A DNA stretch of 64,000 nt from Thelephora terrestris (GCA_015956445.1 WIUZ02000009.1:806001-870000); one strand, 5' to 3'; positions 36,250 through 49,434 are shown, numbered from the stretch's first letter. The notes: a model not told the origin generated them from the sequence alone. A program made the numbers and translations.

Positions 36250-39200
36250 AGGGGTCGGGGGATGGGGGGAGAAGAAAAGAATTTCACACTGGTGACGCCA
36301 AAGTGACATTGACAATGTTCACTAGCCATCCCCATGGGCGAAAGGACGCTAATCGTTGTTACGAAATTCATGCCACCCCTGATTCCCTGCCACTGTCGGG
36401 GAAGCGCATGACCGTGAGCGCCGGCACTTACCGACAAATGTCCCCCCCACTGGCTGAAGCTATTACCCGTATAGCCTTTCAATACTTACCCGTGGACCGT
36501 GGATGGCGGTCTTGGGTGACACTGACAGGGAGTCTTGAGCGTTTCGCCTTCATGTCGCTGGGAAGCACGCCGTGGTAAAGTCGCGTTCCAAAAGTCTTCC
36601 CAATCTCCTTAACTCCATACGTGTGTTAAAATGTCCTGGAAATTCTTGCCGTCAGCACCCCCTCCACATGGTTCTCCTCCAATTGGAAGGCGGAGGAAAA
36701 ATCCGCAACCTGGGTTTTGGCGCTGCATACCACGCTTGGCACGTCCACTCATGGCGGTTCGCCCGTCGTTCAGGAGAGCGCACAAAATCTATATCAAATT
36801 GGCTTGGTGCGTTCCTGCCGTTGCTGTGTCAACTTATCGCCTCTCCGAGTTAGAGTGTGGTTATCGTCGGGAGTTAAACTCGACCGCTTCAGATTTGATA
36901 CGAAATCGAGGCGGATGACAACCTTTTCGTCGAAGGACGCGCGCTCTCGTTTCAGCGCATATCTTTTGCTACCATGGGTTCTCATTGCCCGGCGGCCGGG
37001 TGATTCAATTGTTAACTTCACCGACGACCCCGCAGATAACGCTAACGCGTCGCGTCTTAGCACATTCTACGCTCACATCCACATCATTGCTTCTGGCTTC
37101 TCATTCTTTTGACATGAACTCATTGGTTACCATAGATAGTGCCACTATTGAGCTGGCGGGTCTTCTTGTTCCGAGGTGTTCTACAATTCCCTCAAAATTT
37201 TGAAGTCGACGGTTGGGACGACGGAAGACTGGAGGGGATGAGGGCCCTTACAGCAGTACGTTGGACCCGCCCAAGGTGAGATGGTCACTGCTCTCTATCT
37301 TCTTGATTCTCGACATCAAATAGCTTCTTTGTGGCGGTGAAGGATAGAAGAGGTCTAATTCAAGGCCCATTCATTCGTCGCTGACCGGAGGTGATGTGTA
37401 ATTTGGATTCACTACGAACGAGCGTACAGCACGAAACGGAAGAGAATCGAATCATCGCCCCGCTCAACTTGCGAACGCGTCCCGGTCATCAGCTTGAATT
37501 GATATGTTCAATCCTAGATTCAACGCTTTCGCATCGCATTCGCCATCACCATACGCTCTCATCGACGATTCAATGAGAAGCCCGTATTGCCCGCGGATAT
37601 GTTCAGAATCCCCGGAGGCCCCTATCGACCCATCTGTTTCAAACAACCTTCTCTATTCCTGGTTCCTTCGTTGTGGATGAGTGGGCGCCTCTCCCCCTCG
37701 AGGCCGCCCGTGGCCCATCGTGCAGGCAAGAATCACGAACGAGCGCATCCAGCAGCGTGCAGATGAATGAGGAGAGCCAAGGGCTCATGTGATTTTGGTC
37801 AGTACTCGGGGCCCATGATGTGATTGAACGAAGCTCGATCCAGATACACCCCCAACACATTCACTTTGAATACCGATCCGGTTCTCCGTCCTCCGTGTAG
37901 TATCAAGAATTCCGGTGAAGTCTTCGATGCACAGACACCCACATCTCGCCTATGCGCAACGAGCGCCTGTAAATTGCTGGAAATGAATGGGTCCAACATA
38001 TCCTGAGGGAAGTCGAAAAGTCCTGGATCACGACGAACAGCTTCCACTGCTTTGGAACTTTGAGTATCCATTCAATCCCAGAGCCGCCTTTGGTTCGTTG
38101 ATGGGTGGTATTCGCAAGTGTCTGGGGTCGTTTGTCTAGTGCATTTCCGGGAGCTCGCGACCACGATGCCCCGGTTCTGGTCCTCGCGTCGTTCCGGCAC
38201 ACGGGCAGGTTCTAAGCGTGCGCTTTCACCGTGAGTGTGCCCGGCCCATCGGAGTTGCATAAAAACCCTACAGCGATTGAAAGCATGCCTGTTGCCCATA
38301 CCAGGTGGGTATCTCTGATAACTCTAATGTGAGGTTCGATGTATTGATTACGGACCATTGCGAATGGCATGGCCACGCCCAGTGTGTTACCACAAGCTAA
38401 CGAGCTCCGCTCCGGAGCGTTTCTTTACCCCACCCCTTCTCACTTCTGTTCTAACCGGTCCAGGCCTTCCAAGGTTGGAGATGATCCCCGAATCGGCCAT
38501 CGCGGCATAAATCTATCTTAGGCAAGTCTACCACATCGCTTTGTCTCCACCTGTCCCGCATCAAAATTTGATCAATGCGAGGTTCGTGACAGCGGGCGAG
38601 GAAATGGAACGACCATTAAGGGAACGGATGACCTCTCCTACCACCCTAGAATCTGACCATCCTCACAATGCACCCGGGTCGCGCGCAAGGGGGGGGGGGT
38701 AGTTCTCAGCGTGCATCGTGCCGTAGTCTACCCCAAACGACTACACGGCGATTTACAGAACGATACTGACCTGGACTTCCTTCGAACGAACTCGTGGGGG
38801 TTGAAACAGAATAGCTTAAACATGGTTCAGGACTTGACGCCATGATCGTGGACCGGTCTGGCCATAGAATCGGTCAGGATGCGCGATGACGACGATGATG
38901 TGAGGTGCCACGAGTTTACACAGTCTGGAAGCCCTGTCAACCAATCGGCCACGATTGGATCGTAAGGATTGCCGTATCTTCCAGTCGCAAGATTTCCCGT
39001 TGGGGGTCGTGCGGTCCATGTTAGCTCGCTCAGCGTCCTGGTGTGCCTAACGTTCATCGATCTGATATAATGCGCTCATTCGAACCAAGTAAAACTTATC
39101 GTTACCTCATTCTTGTAATCCTGCCAGGCGCAATCTAGCTTATCTGTGTCTGTACGTACGTGCCCCACCGCTAGATATGGCATCTGAGATGAATCGCGTG

Positions 39201-40133
39201 AAACGGGTCGTGCGTAAACCTGTGGGTCATTGATCTCAGAAACTGAACTACGACGCTAGTTCGCCCAAGGCCCCCTGAACCGATTTCGAGTGGCACGGAC
39301 TCTAAGGGGGATAGGGCCAAAATCCCGCGAGCCTGAGGTTGTGGAGCGACGGATTGAATGGAAGTTGCCTGGGATGCCATCTGCGCGCCCTCGCAGAAGA
39401 ACCAGGTACGGACCGCACAGATTCTCAGTCACGCATGCATCAAGGGACGCACACCCCCACCCCCAACGCACCGGCGGATATGCACGGTGTACCGGGCCTG
39501 GGTTACTTATTTCACGTCACTCTCAAACGTGCACGAGGTTGGAGTGACGGCGTTAAACAAAAAACCTCCCCCCCAGGTCTTCCCAGTCGGGATCACAGTA
39601 CGTAGTGATCAGGAGAGGGCTACTCATTGGCTTATCATCCGGGGTCGTCCTCGTTTTCCAGCCCGAACGCTCGTTGATCGGGGGAGGGAGAACCATCATT
39701 TTTTTCGGTTTGTTCTGGGCGGCAGATGGGTTGACCATTTTTGCGTGCTCAAATTCCTGTAAAACCATAAATTTCGGGAGGACTAACCATAGGCCTTTGC
39801 CGCCACTATCAACTTGACGTTATGTAAGGTCACATGCCCGGGTTAATAGGCATTGGCGCCCTCTCCTCCGGGGATTCCGCTGCCGTTCCAATCTTTCACA
39901 CCTGTGCTGAGGCGACGCCCGTGTCCGTAATCCCTATCCTTGGGTCCATAAATACAGCTACCGAATTACAGCGGGTGTTTAACTAAGTGTTAAGGATTGC
40001 TACATGTTTCATTATTCACATTTTGACCAGGAACCATCTACAGTACAATAATTTATGTAAAAACAGAAAGCAAGCGCAAAACAACCGGTGTGAGATACAC
40101 GAGTGGGGAGAGTGGGGGAGCAAGAGAGGAGAA
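36250..40133. other. Gene-poor region of 3.9 kb
   Basis: No frame shows a recognisable domain, codon-like regularity or splice pattern. The longest frames (about 130 codons, plus strand 36717-37112 and 39358-39762) overlap equal frames on the other strand. A G-run stands at 38690-38699. It may be old, heavily diverged repeats; no element family could be named. Confidence 0.45.
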
Positions 40134-41321
40134 TCAAGCCCACGACCGACTCGGCGTCGGACATGACCAATCTGGCGAGGCAAAGTCATTTCTAACATGA
40201 TTCCAGCTTCCAGTCACCCCGTGAGGGTGATTTTCCGGGAAAGGCAAGTTGGGCAGTGAGTTGGAACGTGTGTGGATTTGGTTGACGTAAGAATCGGAAT
40301 AGCCGGCGAAGGTGTTCTGTGGGGAGGAAACATGGGACTTGAAAGTCCTCATGTATAATTGCGCAGGGGTCTCGGGTTCTTGTGACTGGTGGGGGAAGAA
40401 CGGCGCTGGAGTGTAGTAGTTGGATGAGACGTTGGAAGAGGCTTCGTAGACGTCTTGGAAGTCGACGAAGTTACCGGAGGAGGTTGGGGATAGTGTGGTC
40501 ACCTCCTTCGAGAAACCGTGCGGGTATGTCCCGAAAGAACTGTCACCCAGTAACCACGAGTCGTGGACGCCACCGGGCTTGATAAGTTGATCATCAGTTG
40601 TGACACTGATCTGACTTGAGTACCCGCCCAGTTCGCTCGGGAAATTGGCAGGCGTGTTAATAAGCTCGCCAGGCGAGTCCGCGGAAGAGAAGGACGAGGA
40701 TGAGCGCGGTCGCACGGGAAAGCCTGGATCGGCGGTATGCCAGGTTGGGATGTTAATGTTGACGTCGGTGTTAGCTGATGAGCTCCTGGTGTTATGTTGA
40801 CGTTGGATCTGTTGCAGCACAACTTGAGGGTCGGCAGGTACGAGCGGTGGTGGTGTGTTTGGGGGCGACAGGGATTGGTCAGATGGGGTGGCAGGGGGGA
40901 TCTGAATGACCGGCGGTCCATCGATAATGGTAAATGGGACCTCGATAACAGAAGGGGAGGACTGGGACACGGTTGGAACGGGGGATGTGGATGTCAGTGT
41001 TCTCCGCGATTGCGCGGAGATACGAGTTTGAGTCAAGAGCGGGTTGCCGGAACGGCGCGAACCCGGAGATAAATGAATTCGGTAGCTGAGGGAGCAGTAA
41101 TGAGCAAATTCTCCTGGGACGCGAGGCGATAATCGCGATACTCACTGTTGCTGCAAGTTATCCTGACGAGAGCACCTGGTTTGACAACCAGGGAACGGGC
41201 ATTTGTGTTTCTTCTCGCCGGTGTGGACACGTGTGTGTCGTTGTAGATGGCCGCTGGTGGAGAAGGACTTTTGGCAAGTCGGGCAGAGATGTACGCGGCG
41301 TGAGGTTGGTGAGCGGGGCAT
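40134..41321 (-). CDS. C2H2 zinc-finger transcription factor
   Basis: Exons (minus): 41321-41146 and 41085-40134, intron 60 nt; 375 aa. Two classical fingers stand at the very N-terminus: [20 protein letters not shown] (C-x2-C-x12-H-x3-H), the linker HTGEKK, then [20 protein letters not shown] (C-x4-C-x12-H-x3-H); the intron splits the second finger just before its first His. The finger pair with the TGEK linker resembles the Nrg1/Mig1-like repressors of fungi. The remaining 300 residues are Ser/Pro/Thr-rich and probably disordered ([38 protein letters not shown]). The target genes cannot be told from sequence. Confidence 0.88.
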
Positions 41322-41366
41322 ATCTGACGGCGTCGAGGGTGTTCAGTTGGGACGGGGGAGGGGGTC

Positions 41367-41375
41367 GTATATAAT
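41367..41375 (-). promoter_or_regulatory. TATA box of the zinc-finger gene
   Basis: TTATATACG on the minus strand, about 50 nt upstream of the ATG at 41321. Confidence 0.5.
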
Positions 41376-44300
41376 GTAAGTGGGACATTGAAGTTTATAT
41401 ACTTTATGGTGAATTCGAGGGCGGCCCTTTACGGATCTTTGCACATGATCTCGATTTGCCTCCCGTGCCGTCACCGAAGGACTGGAACCGTCCCAGATAT
41501 TGCCTCCGAGGCGTCGCGTGGGTTTCGTATAATCAGAGTGACTGTAATTGAAGTTGGAAAGGCCGTCACCGATCTTCCCCTCCCCAAATGCGTGGTGGTT
41601 CTAAGCCCATACAAGTCCGGCATCGGATTGAGGGCCATTTCCTTGTTGACTACGCCGCATCCAGCATGGCGAGCGATGGTCTGCAGATAGAGTCTCTGAC
41701 TCGAAAGTGGGAGTCAATCTTCCTGTCTGAGGTGTTTGAAAAACCGAGAGCTTCCTGACTGTATTGTACAGCACGGCTTGAGGGGGTGGCATCAAGATTC
41801 CTGTACAGCAACGCTATGCTCCCAAAAAAAATGAAGCATCGAGATCAGTCAGTGAAGAAAACGAGGTCTATGACGAATTGTGGCGATCGCCGAGAGTCCA
41901 CGCAACAGTGAATCATTTCCCACCGTGTATGTAAGGGGACTCGTCCTGTTTTCGATCCCGTTTCACCATCCAAAACACAGCCCCTAAGCCACTCAACACT
42001 TGAAACGTCGTTACACCTTCGCTAAAACAAACAAAACAAAAAGCTGATCTTCTCTCCATTCCACCCAGCGTAAATCCTCATGTGGCGGGTGACAAACCTG
42101 CGACTCATTGTCTACACTCGGATCCTAATCCCGGAGCGATGCATGCTGTTTCCCCCGTCCATTCCCCACCTTTTAGTACCAGCATCACAGTTCAAAGCAG
42201 CCACCTCGTTGATGCACCCGTCAGCCTGCCTCGCGGATCGAGTTCAATCGGAAATAACATCAACAATCAATCCGTCGAGCAACCCCGTCGACGTCGGGTA
42301 GAACCTTTTGAATCAGGAAGTCGACGCTTAGGCTGGGAACCCACTCCTGCACCGAACGGATTTTCACACAACCGAGAAAAACGAGGGGTGGTCTGCTTTC
42401 TTGACGTGATACGCACCGAGAAGAAAGAAACGCAGTTTGAGGCCTCTCATTCGACCGGATGAAAATTTGATGGCCTCCGTTAGATAAGGATCCGTTCGCT
42501 TAGGGCCAAGCGGTAACTGACATGGGAGGCTAGACCAAACTCGGTATTCCGAGTCCCATCTCTTGCGGCTGCACAAGCAATGGACCGGTTGCTCGTCCAG
42601 TCGTATGTCGTTCGCGAACCGACGACGTTGCGATATTGCACCGCTACTCGCAAATACGCCCGTTCTATCTCTGTGTTCAAGTCCGTGCCTACTCACTTGC
42701 TTGGGTGCACACTCCCCTTCTCCCGCGACACAGGGAGGTATAGTCGGCACCTTGGCATCCGTCTTCATTTCCCAGGCCAACTCGAGAACAAAGGGCAAAC
42801 CGGGATACGGGCACCGCCTCTGCAGAATACCTGTCAAAGTGAGGGAAAAATCGATGGTCCACTCGACGGTCGACTCCCGATTCCCACTGTTCCGTCCGGT
42901 GATCGAAATGATCAAGATCGGCACCAATTGCTATCCAACCTCAGCATCAACCGAGAGCACAGTGAGGGGCACGGAAGACGCCATCCATGCCACCCGGTGT
43001 CTCACGAAATCGCCGGCGACCACAAAGCGCTCGGTAAGTGGATCAGGTGTCTCAACCCTTGCGCATGGGCCTGGGTCTCTGAGGTCAACCACTTTTGGTG
43101 TGGGCGAGCGCCAAACTCGTGGCTCGAAGCTAGTCCGTCCGCGGCGGCGAATGGACTGCAGTTTGTAGGATTTCATCGATCATCGACATCCCCCGGCTGG
43201 GGCGAAAAGCCCAAATACAATCCACAAATAGCGTCTGCGACCCACGACCCACTCCAGCCTATGCCATGCACGCTTTGGGCCCTCTGTTGAGCTCGGTATC
43301 CCCCCTATCAATCGGCAGGTAACGTATATCATTCCGAGTACAGATGTTCTCATCGTTTCGGGGACTTGCGAGATCAGCCGTGTATCTCGCAGCATGCATC
43401 CTGTCATTGATCACGCCGTAGCCTAGATATGTAGATGGACGTGTACCAATTCAGCGCCACCGGGTACCGGGCACCGGGGGAGATGGAACAACGCTCAATT
43501 GGGGGGTCACGTACCCAGCGTGTTACGACCCATGAAGGGACGGAAAGCTACGAAATTTCATTTGAAAGAGGAGAAACGCCAACCCAACAGAGTGTCGGAA
43601 GCGAGCTAGATTATTGGAGAAAAGTCAAAAAATGACGCAAAGACGCTAACTACATCCGCCCCTCAACGTTCGACGTTAACAAACGCTCTACGTTCCACTC
43701 GTACGGCAGTTTTTCATCGCGATATGACCGGTCCAGCCCACCGTGAGACCGTAGACCGTTTGTTTGAGATCGTGGAAAGAGTGTCCCAGGCCTCGAAGGC
43801 GTTCCGAGCTGTCGGGGACCATCCCAAAGCTGGCGAAGAAAACTAGCTTTCAGCCCAAACCATATATGGGGGGTTCAATTGCTCGCACGACGTGATTCTA
43901 AATCGCAGGATGTTATGTCAGCCTGAGATCGCGTTGACCCTGATATCTATTCCCATGGGTAAGACATGAAACTCGCGGCGAAAGGACCAGGGGGGTGGTG
44001 TCGTGTTTGGGCACTGAACATGTAGCACTTGGGGAGGACAAAGGGACGTAATGCTTTTGTCAACCGGGATCCTCGATTGAGGACATCACTCGCGGCCACC
44101 GAACTCATCGTCGGACCCTACCAGTGTTCCAAGCCTACATCTTTCTCGATGGCGGGAGGCCTGAAAAACGAGCGGGAAACACAGGGCATCGCATCAAGCA
44201 CCTCAGTTACCCCTTCGCAAAGGCTGAAGGGTGATCGCTTGGGAGACTCGTTTCGGGGAACCGCCAAGTGGGGATAGGATGGACCAACGCCCCCACACGT

Positions 44301-46799
44301 CAGGTCAAAGTGGTGCTACCATATTATTGATCCCATCCGCGGCAACACCGTTTAGGACATTAAGAGGGATGCGTGGCGATCGACTTCAGCGGTCAGCGTG
44401 CCTGTGAGGGATCCCAGACAGATTGATGAGTTTCAGTGTTCTCCATTCACCAGCGAACGGAACGACGCCCTCCCCCCCCCTCGCTTGCTCGGCAAAGCGA
44501 TCCGGTTCTGGAGTGGCTTTCGGGCAAAGCGTGGCCTGCCCGGGGCGGATTGTTCGACAGAAGGCTTTCTTCTGACTTGTATGCGAGAAATTGTTGTGCC
44601 TAGCGAAGCCGTACATTCGCCGCGACCCTCCTTGGGGATTTCGACCTCTAGACCTTGCCTACCGGCACGGCGTGAGCCCGGGATTTGGAGAATACAAGGA
44701 AATTTGGCGGACGATGGAACCTGGGACCGGCAGAAAACAATTCGGCCCGAGGGAGAGGGGAATCCCGCCGGCTCAGATATCGAGAGAAAAATCAATTCAA
44801 AGCCGCAGAAGTCTTAGTCGCCTGCAACGGGGCCTTGTGACCAGAGAATAATACAAAGAGTGGCCAAGAAAGGCCGCCACACGACATCACGCCCACGCAG
44901 TTTAGCACACCAAACAGAGCATTTTCCAAGCCGTTGGGGTTACGTCACATCACCTGGAAGTAAGTTCCGAGCGATAGAAACGCCGCTGAATGTCGAGCAC
45001 CACGGCGAATTGATTGAGGAGTCAGAAGAGAGTGGGCTCTCGCCCTGCTGGCGGATGAACGCGAGGAAACGTTCCGTGAGAAATTCTTTGAATTAGACGT
45101 CAGATGTTGAACGTTGACCAGAAGCGCAGCCATGTACACACCCACTGCCCGCAAACGGTAGACAGGGGGTCGTTCCAGTGCTCAATACAGCTGGGATAGA
45201 ACGAATAATTCCAGAGAACCTGAAGGCCATTTCCAAAAGAAGAGATGGAACGAGGATCGTGACTGGCCCCGGCACCGTTCCCGGCCCGATCGAAGCGGAA
45301 GAAAATAAGGTCACCTCCCAAGACGCCGGCCCACCCACGACTCTGTTCGCCGCTACGCTTCCGATTCGTGTCGTCGAAGAAGTCTTGCTTTAATCTAATG
45401 GGAGAAACGAGACGGTGCCAAACCCTCAAGCTTCGATGCAAAAGGCCTAGGCCGACTATCGAAGATCGGAGCGCACGCTGTTTTGGTGGGGGAGGGGTCC
45501 CACCCTTGAGGCCCGGAAGATCGGAGGAATAGGTGATTGTCCTAGGTTAGAATCCAGCCTCGAGTCCGGAGGCTGGGGGTCTCTTAATTAAGATTGCCCA
45601 GTGACCGTCCGTAAGGCGATATCCACTTTTAATCGGACATGCGGAATCGTTGAAGGAGACCATCAGGATCTCGTACGCAGATTATCTCCAAGCCACGCAC
45701 CTAGATTCGCAGTCATTTCGTTCGAGACTTTGCAAAGCTTGCGAACCATGGGCCGGGAATGGGCACATTGATCCCGCCCACTTTAACCCCACCCCATTCC
45801 GGCATCGGCCTGGCAGTTCGGCCGTTTGGTCCTATCTGTGTGCGTGGAGATGACTTTAGATGGCATAGAGGCACATAGTCACCTCATTGAGGATCAGTAA
45901 TTTGCGAACGCGGAACGCCCGTGCCACTGCTGCACCCCATGCTGAACTTTTAATCTCATCTGAGATAATGCCCCCACCCAGCACACGCGTATGACCACAA
46001 AGCGCGCATGTTTCATTCCGCCCCAAGGTGACTGCTGATTGGACCTGGCAATTGATTCGAGCCTACGAGTCTGGCAAGTATCCACCCTCGTCGCGGGTCG
46101 TGTCTGGCCCTTTTTTTTCTTTTCAATGACCGAGTCGGAGAATCCTGTCAGAACCACCTGATATATCAGCAGACGTACCCGTAAACGTACTGCGGGCTCT
46201 CTTCAATTCATCGTTGTGACAATAGCTGGAGGCAGTAGTGCGAGGAACGTCCATGCCAACTAGATTTGGTCATCGGACTCGGAACCGCGCCCCGCGACGC
46301 GACCGGCGAATTGAACTCTTGAGGGATCACGTGCGCACAACTTCCATGGATTCTGCGAGTCCTTGACGTTCTCAACGTCGTGGACGGCCCCGTAAACCCC
46401 TCTGGCAGACCAGGGCGAGCCACACACTGGCTCATGTCACAATCAGTTCCGACGCGACCTGTCGGATGTAGAGGTTTTGAGCGCGGTTCGTTCTTGGCGT
46501 GTTCCTTTGAGTTCAACCGGGTGTTCTGATTAGCCAGCAGGTGTCAGCCAGGCTGAGGCCGAAGGCAATCAGAAGAACATCGGGCTCGGTCTGCTGAACC
46601 TCATGCAAGCACAGAGTCATCGGGAAAAGGGGAAAATACTTATGACGCGGAATAGGGTTTATAAACCCTCGTTGTATTAACAGCGCGTTGTTGATATATC
46701 GAGGGTTTCATAACAGCCGCATTTCTTTTGGAACAGGTTTACACAAGTGATATAGATTCAACTAGGTTTTCGTTCATTTTGTACGGGGTACATATAGAC
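41376..46799. other. Gene-poor region of 5.4 kb
   Basis: No recognisable domain in six frames. A promoter-like stretch (CT-rich, then AAACAAACAAAACAAAAAGC at 42021-42041) precedes a frame at 42080-42462 of low-complexity composition. The plus-strand frame 42580-43290 (ATG, 236 aa) is the longest, without known domain. The rest resembles decayed, non-coding DNA. Confidence 0.4.
42580..43290 (+). CDS. Uncharacterised open frame (doubtful gene)
   Basis: A 236-aa ATG-started frame without intron. It overlaps long frames in the other plus frame (42563-43168) and on the minus strand (42927-42364), as happens in stop-poor random DNA of this base composition. No domain, signal peptide or membrane segment is recognisable. 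Confidence 0.15.
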   Translation: MDRLLVQSYVVREPTTLRYCTATRKYARSISVFKSVPTHLLGCTLPFSRDTGRYSRHLGIRLHFPGQLENKGQTGIRAPPLQNTCQSEGKIDGPLDGRLPIPTVPSGDRNDQDRHQLLSNLSINREHSEGHGRRHPCHPVSHEIAGDHKALGKWIRCLNPCAWAWVSEVNHFWCGRAPNSWLEASPSAAANGLQFVGFHRSSTSPGWGEKPKYNPQIASATHDPLQPMPCTLWALC

Positions 46800-46825
46800 T
46801 ATGAGTTGTTTACGATATCTTCGAA

Positions 46826-47660
46826 AACCAAACATCTCCTTATGTAACCGACGTTGGGTAGACGGTCCGTTCGTCTGCCTGATGAGGAGCTCGTGAGGGC
46901 TTGATTATATAAATGAGCGTGCCAAAAAATCAACCTAGGGTTTATGCAGGTATTATACACCATACAACTGGGGTATCTACCGTATAGCACGGTCATATGG
47001 TCAATGGTCAGCATATATTGTTCGGTATGTATGTTAGACGTATTAACAATAGCCTCAAATGGTACACAACGCGTTATGTACTTGGTGATAGGTAGATGAT
47101 CCGATTGTCAATCTGATACCGGCCTTGGGAGGTCCCGATTGTATAGTTGGGCGCATTATAAGATTTCTTTGGGTCTCACATAGACGTCGTATTGTCGACG
47201 GTCGCTATATACAGTTGATATTTAATCTCTATTGCTTTCAAAAGGTAAACAGCGTGTTATATACTCGGCATCGCACAAATGACCCGGTCATCAACCTGAC
47301 GCGGGCCTCAGGAGGACCCTGTTAGTTAATCGGGTGTAGCGTAGAATTTACTTTTGACATATGAAACAACGTATGCTATACAACTGAGGCGTTGGCTATA
47401 TAGATGTATTCATGTTTCAAAAGACCGGTATATAAAGTTCAGTATTTAGTTTATGTTACATTCAAAAGATGAACATCATGTTTTGTATTCGATGTTGAGT
47501 AGACGATCCGATCGTCGACTTGACATCAGTCTCGTGAAGACCCAAGTAGATAGTGCGGTGCACCAACAATATATCGTGACTTATGTAGATGTCATACCAC
47601 TTACAGCGGGCCGTTTGGTCAAGAAACGGTGTGAACCGCCTTCGTGGGTACCATGGACAA
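46826..47660. repeat. Diverged tandem satellite, about four units of 185-226 bp
   Basis: Units start near 46826, 47052, 47237 and 47460. In each, a piece like TCAAAAGRTRAACA is followed about 20-30 bases later by a core like GTAGAYGATCCGATYGTC, then CTTGACATCAGTCTCGTGAA or its relatives (CTGATACCGGCCTTGGGAGG; CTGACGCGGGCCTCAGGAGG; CTGATGAGGAGCTCGTGAGG). The differences are mostly transitions and small indels, at roughly a third of positions. AT-rich links separate the cores. No coding frame crosses it. It is an old satellite or a decayed internal repeat of an element. Confidence 0.65.
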
Positions 47661-48104
47661 ACTGAATGATTCTTCGGATTTCCTGAGGCGTACGGTGTGA
47701 ATATTTACATGAAATTTACTCGCTGTTACTGCCAACAAGCGGCTTGTGTAGATAGATATGTAGCGTAACGAAGAAACATTCAGAGCGGTCCAACCAAGAG
47801 TTTGCGAACAGACGACGAAGAGGGGCAGGGTGCCACAAGGGGCCAAGTTGGAGTTCTACACAAAGACGCTCGTCAAGAGGTTGGAAGATATCCTGTGCGA
47901 GGCGACCGCGACCGGGAGCGGCCAGGGAAAACTAACGACGGAAAGCAAAGGGTAGCAATCCGAACGACAACCAAAAACTATGAAACCGGAACACATAAAA
48001 GGCGTAACATCGATGTCATATGTAAGCGCGAGGAGGGAAAGGCGGGGATCAGCCATGGAGCGATGGAGGGAGTATACTTGAGGGCCGACACTAGCCGTGA
48101 GTCT

Positions 48105-49240
48105 TCAGGAATGGGGATGAGGAACAGCGGGTGCTGGGCGGTCAGAATACCTACTGCAGATCGGTGAATAGACCGCGGAGTCCCTCTGAGTTGTCGGAGG
48201 AGTCCTCCGTGTTGAATGACCACCGTCGGAAGGGGCGCAATGGTGTTTGCAGATGGTTGGGGAGGGAGTGCTCAGGCTGGAAGGAAGACTGGTGGTCATC
48301 GGAGACAACGGAGCGGTGCGGGGGCCATTATCGAAAAAGATAGATCGCTGCTGCCGGGTAGGGAGATTTGGGACAGGGGTACTTGGACGGCTACCCTCGC
48401 CATCGATATCCGTCATATCGTCACAAATCGGGAAGGGGTCTTCCATATGGGTCTGGAGGATGGTAGATTTGACAATGCTGACGGGAGCGGAGCGAGAGAC
48501 ATTGGCCACGATAGGTGAGTGCCCCTTGTTCGACCAAGGGACTGAGATGGCCTCGGTCGGGGTCTGCGTAGCATCGATTGACTGTTGATGACGGTTTGCG
48601 AGTTTACCTGAGGGCCATCCAAGCTTTGGAGGGGGCAGTGATTTGAAAGTTGACTTCGATTTAGTGTCCGTGAGGTCCAACACCGCGGGGATTGAAGAAC
48701 GAGGTGTCCCAAAATTCAACGAGGTCAGTAGCCACGACCGTACGCTTTGGTGGGCATCCATCCTGCTTGGCAGATTCAGGAATGGGAAGTCGACCGATCC
48801 GGGCATTGGTAAGGTCTTGCATGAACCGAATCCAATCCTCGTGATGGACGTCGTGGGTGGTGAGAACCGCTGGCAGCGGTGGCATACTCTTCTCCAGCTC
48901 CGAATCGAAGTCTTGGATCTTGAGGTTCTTGGAGGGTGTGTAGGATTGTGCAGCATTGGGAGGTCCGCTGAACCCTTCAGGAGGCGGGAGTGAGTGGGAG
49001 GTAGGTAGGGAGATGGGTGGCTATATGGTGAGGGTGAAGGTCCACGATTGTACGGATCTCTTGAGCGGGGTTGTATTTGGGTGGTTGACCTTGGACAATG
49101 GTCGCGACGCCGTAGTGGCCACCAGTAGTACCAAGGGGGTGGTGGAGCCTCAGCCTGGGTGGGAAGTGCGGGGGGAGAGGGCTGACGCGCCGGTCGACGA
49201 GTTTGCTTAGCAGGCGTTGGAGGAGCGGAAGACTGGGGAA
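48105..49240 (-). CDS. Uncharacterised gene or gene relic with a W-x5-FFNPRG motif
   Basis: A frame around 48957-48690 reads KNLKIQDFDSELEKSMPPLP, then DVHHEDWIRFMQDLTNAR and VVATDLVEFWDTSFFNPRG. I recognise the pattern DW-x2-FM-x2-L followed by W-x3-FF-x-PRG from uncharacterised basidiomycete proteins. Downstream, a second frame with SIDATQTPTEAISVPWSNKG and TDIDGEGSRPSTPVPNLPT could follow after an intron between NPRG and KLANRH. Upstream sequence is Pro-rich and could not be assembled. It may be a real gene with a disordered tail or a decayed copy. Confidence 0.4.
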
Positions 49241-49326
49241 AAGAGGAGGGCTACAGTAACCAAAGGAAAAGAAAGGTGTCAACTTGAAAAAATCCCTGAA
49301 GTAAGAGGAAGCAGCCGGTCGAAAAG

Positions 49327-49434
49327 CTCCCTTCGGCTGGGCCGCCAGGAGGTTAGAAGTAAAAAGGGTCAAATGAAGGGCTCCCTTCGGCTAGGCCGCC
49401 AGGAGGTTAGAAGTAAAAAGGGAAACACGGAGGG
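49327..49434. repeat. 54-bp tandem duplication
   Basis: CTCCCTTCGGCT(G/A)GGCCGCC plus the following 31 bases, ending AAAAAGGG, occurs at 49327 and again at 49381 with one difference. It lies between the 48-49 kb gene and the transposon's left part. Confidence 0.8.

Noticed and set aside
42364-43290. Three long overlapping frames as evidence for a gene
   Set aside because: Equal-length frames on both strands without domain or splice support are expected in stop-poor sequence; only the longest ATG-started one is listed at low confidence.
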